From Prevotella sp. CAG:755 (GTDB taxonomy: Bacteria; Bacteroidota; Bacteroidia; Bacteroidales; Bacteroidaceae), in NCBI GenBank assembly GCA_000431275.1, contig HF989222.1:13200-22634 (forward strand): a stretch of DNA of 9,435 nt, read 5' to 3'. How positions within the stretch are numbered: position 1 is the first letter of the stretch; each line of letters opens with the position of its first letter. Shown one piece after another: positions 1 to 5,750 of this stretch. A model generated the notes under the pieces. That model was not told where the DNA came from. It worked only from the letters and a program-made list of their open reading frames with translations, and did not search any database. The position numbers and the translations under genes are program-made.

Positions 1-527
1 CCGCCGATTCCGCGGCTCAGGCTCGCGAGCTTTCGGCCGACCGCGACGCCGCTTTTGTCTACATGCTGGCTTTCCCGACTGATTCGGTCGACGCCGATCA
101 GTTGCTCTTCGACCTCTCGCGTTTCAATTTCGGTCGTTTCGTCGTCCGGAACTTCGACGTAGAGCGCGTTTCCCAACCCGGGATGGAGCAGTTCCGCATC
201 CATGGTTTTAACGGCTTCGACGAGGCGCACACCTACGCACAGCAAGTTTATGCCGACAGCACCCTGCGCCCTATGGTCCGCCGTGCGCGTGTGGTCATCA
301 TTTCTGAGGACAACTTGCAGCTCCTTGGCGCGACGTACAGCTTTGACGATTATGCCAAGTTCTACGAAGAGAAATTCGCGCCGCTCGAAATAAAGCCCGA
401 GCTTTACCTCGACGCCAACGGGCAGGAAATCCGCCAGATTTATGAAGATGAGCTGCCCGGCGACTATCGCGAGGAGGAAGTGGAGGAAGCGCCTGTGGAA
501 GACGGCGGGGAGTGGTATAGCGAATGA
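1..527 (+). CDS. C-terminal part of a TPR-type protein, PorW/SprE-like (5' end outside window)
   Basis: The reading frame is open from base 3 without a stop, so this is the 3' end of a longer gene. About 174 residues are visible; the internal ATG at 63 is not the start. The visible part has the layout I associate with the C-terminal domain of large Bacteroidota tetratricopeptide-repeat proteins of the PorW/SprE kind (linked to type IX secretion and gliding in relatives). A short strand ending in MLAFP is followed by a helix and an FNFGRFVVRNFDVE segment, then a FRIHGFNGFDEAHTYA motif in which an aromatic strand leads into a helix, then VVIISEDNLQLL and a final FDDYAKFYEEKFAP. A strongly acidic tail ends the protein. 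No TPR units are visible in this fragment, so the family call rests on the terminal domain only. It is the last gene of its unit: a strong hairpin follows 45 bases after the stop. It converges on the minus-strand operon at 809-3321. Confidence 0.6.
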   Translation, partial: ADSAAQARELSADRDAAFVYMLAFPTDSVDADQLLFDLSRFNFGRFVVRNFDVERVSQPGMEQFRIHGFNGFDEAHTYAQQVYADSTLRPMVRRARVVIISEDNLQLLGATYSFDDYAKFYEEKFAPLEIKPELYLDANGQEIRQIYEDELPGDYREEEVEEAPVEDGGEWYSE

Positions 528-572
528 TCATCGTGCCTGTTAAGCCGGGAGGGTAGTTAAGAACAATAGGAA

Positions 573-610
573 AAGGGCGGCTTCTTACCGATGCGTAAGA
601 AGCCGCCCTT
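573..610. terminator. Bidirectional hairpin terminator between convergent genes
   Basis: A perfect 16-bp inverted repeat (arms 573-588 and 595-610) encloses a six-base loop (589-594). The stem is GC-rich at its base and contains GGGCGGCTTCTTAC. It is preceded by AA on the plus strand, so minus-strand transcripts meet four U after the GC base of the stem. Plus-strand transcripts meet a weaker CGTCGTATTT. The position between a plus-strand stop (527) and a minus-strand stop (809) fits a shared terminator. Confidence 0.85.
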
Positions 611-656
611 CGTCGTATTTAGGAGCGGAGTGAACGTTGTTTAATGCTATTCGGAT

Positions 657-709
657 GCCGTGTCACGCCGGCAACCGCATCTTTCGCGTCTACGCCGTGT
701 CGCAGCCGG
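657..709. repeat. Two imperfect short direct repeats in the intergenic region
   Basis: The gap 611-808 holds no credible gene. Within it, a segment at 657-671 (GCCGTGTCACGCCGG) recurs with one inserted base and one change at 694-709 (GCCGTGTCGCAGCCGG), 37 bases further on. The significance is unknown, and chance is possible in GC-rich DNA. Confidence 0.3.
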
Positions 710-746
710 ACTCATGTCGGCGCTCATGACGGCTTGAATGCATTTC

Positions 747-781
747 GTCCCGCTACGGGTGTAGTTGCCCGGTGGCGGGAC
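747..781 (-). terminator. Possible second hairpin after the metallophosphoesterase gene
   Basis: GTCCCGC (747-753) pairs with GCGGGAC (775-781), and inside it CGGG can pair with CCCG. On the minus strand this hairpin lies 28 bases beyond the stop of the gene ending at 809. It has no clear U-run, so it may be a weak or RNA-stabilizing hairpin rather than a true terminator; the stronger stem at 573-610 lies further downstream. Confidence 0.3.
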
Positions 782-808
782 GGGGGATGATGCGGGCGTG
801 TGTGGCGG

Positions 809-1300
809 TCAGCGGCCCAGCTCGATGACTTCAAGATCTTTGAAGTCGTGGCCGTCAATGGTGAGGCGCACGAGTGTGCGCACCGTTTGCCAACCCTGCA
901 ATCCAGCTGCCCCTGGGTTGATGTGGAGCAAACCGAGCGTGTGGTCGTATTGAACCTTTAAGATATGTGAATGGCCCGCAATGAAGAGGTGAGGCGGACG
1001 GGCGCGTAGTTGCGCGGCGACAGCGCGGTCATAGTGGCCGGGATAACCGCCGATGTGCGTCATCAGCACGTCGGCTTCTTCGCACCTCCATCGCAACAGT
1101 GATGGATACATTTTCCGCAGGTCTCCGCCGTCGATGTTGCCGCAGACCGCAACGAACGGTCGGAATGCCGCGAATCGTTCGGCCAGCTCCATGCTGCCGA
1201 TGTCGCCGGCATGCCATATTTCGTCACATGGCTCGAAGTAATGCTCGAAGCGATGGTCCCAATAACCGTGCGTGTCCGAGATGATGCCGACTCGTTTCAT
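809..1300 (-). CDS. YfcE/MJ0936-type metallophosphoesterase (calcineurin-like)
   Basis: A 163-residue single-domain phosphodiesterase or phosphatase, the usual size for the YfcE/MJ0936 group (Metallophos_2). All metal-ligand motifs are present in order: SDTH with D9 and H11, HAGD at 30-33, GN at 54-55, H82 in the MTHIGG stretch, and GHSH at 109-112. This predicts an active, cytosolic, di-metal enzyme (often Mn2+) acting on phosphodiester or phosphomonoester bonds. Family members are known to hydrolyse model phosphodiesters, and the natural substrate is usually unknown. The start at 1300 is fixed by an ATGA overlap with the stop of the upstream kinase-like gene (1297-1300), which implies translational coupling. 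It is the last gene of the MATE/kinase/phosphoesterase operon. The motifs are intact, so the family call is firm; the substrate is not known. Confidence 0.9.
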   Translation of the reverse strand: MKRVGIISDTHGYWDHRFEHYFEPCDEIWHAGDIGSMELAERFAAFRPFVAVCGNIDGGDLRKMYPSLLRWRCEEADVLMTHIGGYPGHYDRAVAAQLRARPPHLFIAGHSHILKVQYDHTLGLLHINPGAAGLQGWQTVRTLVRLTIDGHDFKDLEVIELGR

Positions 1301-1953
1301 TCAGCAGAGCAGCCGTAGTCAGCAGGCAGGCCAAGTTTTAGGCGGATGAACTGCTTGATGAATTCGACCGTTCCGGCCTCACCGAGCACACTGGAATTGA
1401 TACAGAGGTGATAGGTGTCGGCCGCACCCCACGTGCCCGAACTGTAAAAATTGTAGAAGTTGGCACGGTTCTCGTCGCCTCGTTCTGCCATCTTCCGGGC
1501 GGTGTGCTCGTCGACATGGTTGTAGCTCATGATGCGGCGCACGCGGTCATTGAGATCCGCCGAGATGAAGATGTTGACGCAGCGTGGGTTATCGCGGAGG
1601 ACGTAGTCGGCACAGCGGCCTATGAATACGCATGACTCGCGTTCAGCTGCTTTGCGGATGGCCTCACTTTGTATACGGAAAAGCGACTCGTCGCTGATCT
1701 GGTTGTTGTAAAAGTCGCCTGCGCCGCTACCGAAGAAGGGGAAGATGCCGCCGAAAACCGTGCGGAAAAGCCCCTTGTGTTCATCGCTCTTTTCGAAAAT
1801 TTCGGTGCAGATGCCGCTCTCCTTGGCCGCCATGGTCAGGATTTCCTTGTCGAAGTACGCGATGCCGAAGTCGTGGGCCAGTTGCTTGCCTATGATGCGT
1901 CCGCCACTGCCCAGCTGGCGACCGATGTTGATAACGAATTTTTCGATGTCCAT
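1297..1953 (-). CDS. Cytidylate kinase-like P-loop protein (Cytidylate_kin2 family)
   Basis: A 218-residue protein matching the cytidylate kinase-like family rather than classical Cmk. The N-terminal loop reads GRQLGSGGR (11-19), the GSGGR variant usual in this family in place of a GKGT-type Walker A. It is followed by the family signature YFDKEIL (33-39). Further on come VFIGRCADYVL (109-119), the Arg-rich lid-like DRVRRI (136-141) and the C-terminal YHLCINSS (181-188). The family is assumed to phosphorylate a nucleoside monophosphate or a related small molecule, but its real substrate is poorly defined, and the organism would be expected to have a separate true Cmk. The start at 1953 lies three bases after the MATE stop, and the 3' end overlaps the phosphoesterase start (ATGA). 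This places it between a transporter and a phosphohydrolase in one transcript. Cytosolic; no signal peptide or membrane segment. Confidence 0.85.
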   Translation of the reverse strand: MDIEKFVINIGRQLGSGGRIIGKQLAHDFGIAYFDKEILTMAAKESGICTEIFEKSDEHKGLFRTVFGGIFPFFGSGAGDFYNNQISDESLFRIQSEAIRKAAERESCVFIGRCADYVLRDNPRCVNIFISADLNDRVRRIMSYNHVDEHTARKMAERGDENRANFYNFYSSGTWGAADTYHLCINSSVLGEAGTVEFIKQFIRLKLGLPADYGCSAE

Positions 1954-1956
1954 ATC

Positions 1957-3321
1957 TTACGGGTTTACGAGTTGTTTGCGGAATTTGCGCACCTGCATGA
2001 TGAGCATCGTGATGGCCACGATGCACGAGATGGCGTCGGCCGCAGGGATGGCATACCATACGCCGAGAACCTGTGGCTTGACGAAATGAGGCAGGATGAG
2101 TAACAGCGGGAGCAGGAAGAGCAACTGCCGTGTCAGGGATAGGAAGATGCTCTTCCCGGAGTAACCGATGCTTTGGAAGAAGCTGGTTGAGACGATTTGT
2201 ATTCCGACGATGGGGAAGAACAAGGTGACGATGCGCAAGCCTTGTGACGCCCGCTGGATGAGTTCGGGGTCGGTGGTGAAAGCCCGGGCGCAGGGTTCGG
2301 CCAGGAACTGGCCTGCGATGAAACCTGCTGTCGTCACGATGGTGCCGAGGATCAGGGCATAGCGCAGGACGCCGAGCAGGCGGTCGTAACGCTTGGCGCC
2401 GAAATTGTAGCCTGCAATGGGCTGCATACCCTGGTTGAGGCCAATGACGATCATCACGATAAGGAATACCAGACGGTTCGAAATGCCGTAGGCGCCCACG
2501 GCGACGTCGCCCCCGTAGCGCACCATGCTTTGGTTGATGATGATGACAACGAGGCAGGCGCACAGGTTGATGAGGAAAGGCGCCAGACCGATAGTGAGCG
2601 ATTCGGTCACAATTTTGCGGCGCAGGCGGTAGATACCGTGCTGGAAACGGATCAGTTCACTCTTTCGGCTGAACAGACGGAATTGCCAGATCAGGACGAG
2701 CGTCTGAGACATGACAGTAGCCAGGGCGGCCCCTTGTATGCCCCAACGCAGCACATAGATAAAGAGCGGGGCAAGTACGATGTTGCAGATCACTGTGCAG
2801 ATGGTGGCGAGCATGGCTTGCTTGGGGCGGCTTGTCGAGCGTAAAAGAGCATTCAAACCTAAGTAGAGGTGCGTGACGACATTGCCGGCAAGGATGACGT
2901 GCATGAAGTCACGTGCATAAGGAATGGTGGTCGGGCTGGCACCGAAGAAGTAAAGTATCGGGTCGAGCAGCAGTTCAAGCAACAGACCGAGCGAAAGGCC
3001 CATGACGACGTTCATTACCACGACGTTTCCCAAGATGTGCTGGGCTGTCTGATAATCTTTTTGCCCCAGTTTGACGGACATGAGCGTCGAGGCACCCACA
3101 CCCACCATGGCGCCGAACGCGGCAGTCAGCGACATGAAAGGTTGCGTCAGTGCCAACCCCATGATGGCCTCGGGGCCTACGCCTTGCCCGATAAAGATGC
3201 CGTCGATGATGTTGTAGAGTGAAGAGGCTGCCATCGCTACGATGGCGGGGATGGCATACTGCATCAACAGTTTGCCGACAGGCTTTTGGCCTAAATCGTT
3301 AAATCTCTGAGCGTTATCCAT
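1957..3321 (-). CDS. MATE family efflux transporter
   Basis: A 454-residue polytopic inner-membrane protein of standard MATE length, with about 12 hydrophobic segments in two related halves. The N-terminal half begins with IPAIVAMAASSLYNIIDGIF (24-43), the typical MATE first-helix region. The second half has the counterpart beginning near 240 (SLTIGLAPFLINLC), with GLNQGMQPIAGYNFGAKRYDR (294-314), a hallmark of the family and especially of MepA/DinF-like members. It is expected to export cationic drugs or metabolites using a Na+ or H+ gradient; the substrate cannot be read from the sequence. ATG at 3321 is chosen because a Bacteroidota -7 box lies about 21 bases upstream and the leader is A-rich. 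It is the first gene of a three-gene operon with the kinase-like and phosphoesterase genes, divergent from tRNA-Ser. Confidence 0.93.
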   Translation of the reverse strand: MDNAQRFNDLGQKPVGKLLMQYAIPAIVAMAASSLYNIIDGIFIGQGVGPEAIMGLALTQPFMSLTAAFGAMVGVGASTLMSVKLGQKDYQTAQHILGNVVVMNVVMGLSLGLLLELLLDPILYFFGASPTTIPYARDFMHVILAGNVVTHLYLGLNALLRSTSRPKQAMLATICTVICNIVLAPLFIYVLRWGIQGAALATVMSQTLVLIWQFRLFSRKSELIRFQHGIYRLRRKIVTESLTIGLAPFLINLCACLVVIIINQSMVRYGGDVAVGAYGISNRLVFLIVMIVIGLNQGMQPIAGYNFGAKRYDRLLGVLRYALILGTIVTTAGFIAGQFLAEPCARAFTTDPELIQRASQGLRIVTLFFPIVGIQIVSTSFFQSIGYSGKSIFLSLTRQLLFLLPLLLILPHFVKPQVLGVWYAIPAADAISCIVAITMLIMQVRKFRKQLVNP

Positions 3322-3341
3322 TTTCCATTTCTATTTCTCTG

Positions 3342-3349
3342 CAAAGTTA
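3342..3349 (-). promoter_or_regulatory. -7 box of the MATE operon promoter
   Basis: On the minus strand the sequence reads TAACTTTG, a perfect match to the Bacteroidota -7 consensus TAnnTTTG. It is preceded by AAATTCG and followed by an A-rich leader into the ATG at 3321. No good TTTG -33 box is found 19-20 bases upstream, so the upstream half is weak. The implied leader is very short, about 15 bases. Confidence 0.65.
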
Positions 3350-3420
3350 CGAATTTCTTGTCCACATCGGTGCATTGTCCGGACGAAGTGCCCTTTCATG
3401 AAACTTGTGTGGCGAAAGGC

Positions 3421-3451
3421 TTGGCCGTTTGTAAGGAATTTCGTATCTTTG
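3421..3451 (+). promoter_or_regulatory. Promoter of tRNA-Ser
   Basis: TATCTTTG at 3444-3451 is a perfect -7 box (TAnnTTTG). TTGG at 3421-3424, 19 bases upstream, is a partial -33 box. The expected start of transcription near 3456-3458 gives a roughly 20-base 5' leader before the tRNA, which contains a small CCC-GAAA-GGG hairpin (3463-3472). Confidence 0.75.
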
Positions 3452-3476
3452 CCCCCGAATTTCCCGAAAGGGTTAG

Positions 3477-3572
<96 letters not shown>

Positions 3573-3690
3573 GTATATAGTTAAGTTCCCCCACAGTTTG
3601 TAGAGATTTCTGGACGAAGCTCGCAAGTTTGCTTGTGGCGGTTTTGTCGTGTGCGTCTGTGGCTGGGTGATTCTTTATGTACCGATGAAA

Positions 3691-3734
3691 ATAAGTGGAC
3701 GGCTGACAGAATTTTCTGTCAGCCGTCCACTTAT
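3691..3734. terminator. Long perfect hairpin, main terminator of the glycan operon
   Basis: A perfect 21-bp inverted repeat, arms 3691-3711 and 3714-3734, has only two bases (TT) between the arms; in practice the central AATT stays open as the loop. On the minus strand the stem (CCACTTAT at its base) is followed by TTTC, so it fits termination of the operon whose last stop is at 3781. The AT-containing base means it may also work on plus-strand read-through from tRNA-Ser. Confidence 0.85.
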
Positions 3735-3743
3735 CCCTGTCAG

Positions 3744-3773
3744 CCGGTTTGCCTGCTGCAACGGGCAAACCGG
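3744..3773 (-). terminator. Second hairpin directly after the nucleotidyltransferase stop
   Basis: CCGGTTTGCC (3744-3753) pairs with GGCAAACCGG (3764-3773) around a ten-base loop. It starts seven bases past the stop codon of the gene ending at 3781 and stands in tandem with the longer hairpin at 3691-3734. There is no U-run of its own; it may act as a 3' stabilizing element or assist termination. Confidence 0.6.
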
Positions 3774-3780
3774 TCCGATG

Positions 3781-4902
3781 TTACCCGCGTCGGTTGAGTT
3801 TTCGCCGCAGGGCGCGGCCGCCGAAGCGGCAGGCGTTTTGCGTCTTGCCCACCCAGGCTGCGCGGAGCTCGTCGGGAAGCAGGAGACGGACTTTGGCACT
3901 GCGTGTCAGGAGCAGGCGCAGCTTGTGCAGGCGGAAGTGGCGTTGTTCCAAAGAACTGGACTCGAAGTTCTGCCCATAGTTCCCGCTCTTGCGGACGAGG
4001 TGCAGCAGGGTTCCAGCTCGCCGTTTGTCTTCGTGCCAATGGAAGGGGATGTCGCCGGCAGGAGCGTGGAAGTAGGTGACGGCTGTGGTCGCGATGGCGT
4101 CGGCCAGATGGCGGAGCCGGAGGGCATCGAGCCAGCGGTCAAGGCGCGTGGCGTCGATTTCGTCGTGCCACCGGTGCAGGTACATGAAGATGTCGCAAAG
4201 TTGCCGCAGGCCGATGCCTTCGCTGACGATGTGGTTGGCGAAGTGGGCCAGCAGATGGAGCAATCCGACGGTGGGCGGGAGCATGTGGACAGTTTTTCCG
4301 CCGAGAATGGTACAGAGGGCAGGTTCGCAGTCCAGTCCTTCGGCAAAGGCGGCTTGCAGCCGGTCGTTGAGACGGCGGTGGTAGAACATCGAGAGGCGGA
4401 AATGGTTTTCTACGATGATGCCTTTCCAATGGAACTCGACGTGCTTGTCGATGAGCGGGTCGTAGTCCGTAACGTTCGTGCCGTTCGCCCGTGCCCATCG
4501 GTCGGCAGCGTCGAAGCCCTCGGGCAGGAATACGTCGATGTCGCCCGGCGTGCGCCACAAGGGATGAGGATAGTTCATCGCCACGCCGTGTCCTTTGAGT
4601 AAGAACGGGCGTGCCCCCAAGCCTTCGTAGATATTGAATAGTTCGGCGATCTGTGCTGTCATGGCCGTGTTTACCTGTTCTACGCGGACGACGTAGGCGT
4701 ACAAGTCCAGTAGTAGCCTGCGCGGTGGACGGCTTGCTTCGTCAGTCCGGGTGACCGCCTCGTAGAGCAAGCCTTCGGTGCGCTGCTGTTGCGCCCAGGC
4801 CAGCGCTCCGGCCCATTCGTCGGGGCGGACGTCAGCTGTGGGCTGTCCGTAGAGGGCACAGGCCATCAGGCTGAGATAGGTGCGAAAGCTTCTGTCGTCC
4901 AT
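3781..4902 (-). CDS. Nucleotidyltransferase-fold protein (NTP_transf_5 family), glycan locus
   Basis: A 373-residue soluble protein of the uncharacterised NTP_transf_5 (PF14907) family. The polymerase-beta-like core is visible as FLLKGHGVAMNY (100-111), with the family KG at 103-104, followed by R117 and the two-aspartate motif PGDIDVFL (119-126), where D121 and D123 are the likely metal ligands. Next come the HVEFHW stretch (154-159) and a helical region with H220, H224 and GLRQLCDIFMYL (231-242), typical of the family's middle part. The C-terminus is very basic (RRALRRKLNRRG). The reaction is unknown; relatives sit in capsule and O-antigen loci and may transfer a nucleotide or modify a carrier or protein. 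Its ATG lies six bases after the stop of the WecG-type gene, so the two share a transcript. Local GC is high (41 of 60 bases at 4501-4560). Confidence 0.85.
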   Translation of the reverse strand: MDDRSFRTYLSLMACALYGQPTADVRPDEWAGALAWAQQQRTEGLLYEAVTRTDEASRPPRRLLLDLYAYVVRVEQVNTAMTAQIAELFNIYEGLGARPFLLKGHGVAMNYPHPLWRTPGDIDVFLPEGFDAADRWARANGTNVTDYDPLIDKHVEFHWKGIIVENHFRLSMFYHRRLNDRLQAAFAEGLDCEPALCTILGGKTVHMLPPTVGLLHLLAHFANHIVSEGIGLRQLCDIFMYLHRWHDEIDATRLDRWLDALRLRHLADAIATTAVTYFHAPAGDIPFHWHEDKRRAGTLLHLVRKSGNYGQNFESSSLEQRHFRLHKLRLLLTRSAKVRLLLPDELRAAWVGKTQNACRFGGRALRRKLNRRG

Positions 4903-4908
4903 GGTGCT

Positions 4909-5631
4909 CTATAATTTGCGGAAAGCCAGCCAGTAGGCATAGCGTAGCAGGTGGATCTGTCGTTTGATACGGCTGGGCTGGTGGATGAGGCGGTAGAGGA
5001 ATTCAAGGTTGTGGTCGATCCACCAGCGTGGAGCCCGTTTGACATGGCCGGTGTAGACGTCGAACGAACCGCCTAAGCCTTGGTAAACGGCCGGGTGGCG
5101 GCGCATCATCTCCTCCATGAGCAGTTCTTGTTTGGGCGAGCCCATGGCCACGAACACGAAGTCCGGCCGTTTCGCCGCCACGTCGTCGACGAGTGCACGG
5201 CGCTCCTCGAGCGTTTTCAGGTAGCCGTTGCGGTAGCCTACGATGCGGATGTCGGGATATTCGCGGCGGAGCTTGGCGACCGTTTCGTCAATCACTTCCT
5301 GCCGGCCGCCGACGAGGTAGAACGTCTTGTCGCGGTGGCACGCCGCGATGCTTTTCAGCCAGAGCTCACATCCCGGCAGCTTGCACGCTTCGGGGTGGCC
5401 TTTCTGGCGCAGGGCGTAGACGGCGCCTGCCCCGTCGCAGAAGCCGATGTTGCGGTTGATGATATCGCGCGTTTCGTCGGTGGCGTGCAGGATTTTTTCG
5501 GCGTTGATCGAAACAAGGATGCCTTTGTGCGTTTCTGCAAAGGTTAGCAATTCGTCGAATGAGCGGAACGGATATACCTTGACGCCGTTGAGCGTCACGC
5601 GGTTGTCGGGTGTGGTGTCTTTCGGATTCAT
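4909..5631 (-). CDS. WecG/TagA/CpsF family glycosyltransferase
   Basis: A 240-residue protein of usual length for this GT26 family, which adds an N-acetylmannosamine-type sugar (ManNAc or ManNAcA) from UDP-sugar to a polyprenyl-linked acceptor at the inner face of the membrane. Conserved blocks appear in order: SINAEKI (41-47), CDGAGAVYALR (65-75) with the likely catalytic D66, LPGCELW (85-91), FYLVGG (104-109), FVFVAMGSPKQE (158-169), GLGGSFDVYTGHVKRAPRW (185-203) and EFLYRL (210-215). A basic C-terminal tail (RIKRQIHLLRYAYW) resembles the membrane-associating appendage known in TagA. I chose ATG at 5631. The frame could be extended to a TTG at 5664, but that TTG is part of the -7 promoter box, so it would not be in the transcript. 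The gene leads a two-gene unit with the NTP_transf_5 protein. The exact donor sugar is not certain. Confidence 0.9.
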   Translation of the reverse strand: MNPKDTTPDNRVTLNGVKVYPFRSFDELLTFAETHKGILVSINAEKILHATDETRDIINRNIGFCDGAGAVYALRQKGHPEACKLPGCELWLKSIAACHRDKTFYLVGGRQEVIDETVAKLRREYPDIRIVGYRNGYLKTLEERRALVDDVAAKRPDFVFVAMGSPKQELLMEEMMRRHPAVYQGLGGSFDVYTGHVKRAPRWWIDHNLEFLYRLIHQPSRIKRQIHLLRYAYWLAFRKL

Positions 5632-5661
5632 TTGAAATGCTGTTCGTACCGTTTTATTGAG

Positions 5662-5693
5662 CAAAGGTAGTCATAATCTATCGGAGTGGCAAA
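5662..5693 (-). promoter_or_regulatory. Promoter of the WecG-type / NTP_transf_5 unit
   Basis: On the minus strand TTTG (5690-5693) and TACCTTTG (5662-5669) are separated by 20 bases, a textbook Bacteroidota -33/-7 pair. Transcription should begin near 5655, giving a leader of about 25 bases to the ATG at 5631. It lies in the 119-base gap after the GT4 gene, so the last two genes of the locus can be expressed independently of the upstream cassette. Confidence 0.8.
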
Positions 5694-5750
5694 CATTGCG
5701 TTGCGTTCGAGGTTATTCGGCAGTTCCTGTTCGCATCTATGGCATTTGTG

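Noticed and set aside
611..808. Small plus-strand or minus-strand gene in the gap
   Set aside because: The only open frame starts at 765 and runs antisense into the phosphoesterase gene; no promoter, leader or domain supports a gene.
1669..2103. Plus-strand frames antisense to the kinase-like and MATE genes
   Set aside because: They overlap two genes with intact family motifs and have no promoter or domain of their own.
1781..2563. Minus-strand frame of 260 codons
   Set aside because: It is a shifted frame inside the MATE gene, rich in Arg, His and Pro, with no recognisable domain; the MATE frame is clearly the coding one.
3428..3431. TTTG as the -33 box of the tRNA promoter
   Set aside because: It is only 12 bases from the -7 box, too close for a Bacteroidota promoter; TTGG at 3421-3424 has the right spacing.
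3649..4602. Long plus-strand frame of 317 codons
   Set aside because: It lies antisense to the well-supported NTP_transf_5 gene and runs through its terminator hairpins. Long open antisense frames are expected in GC-rich coding DNA, and the translation shows no domain.
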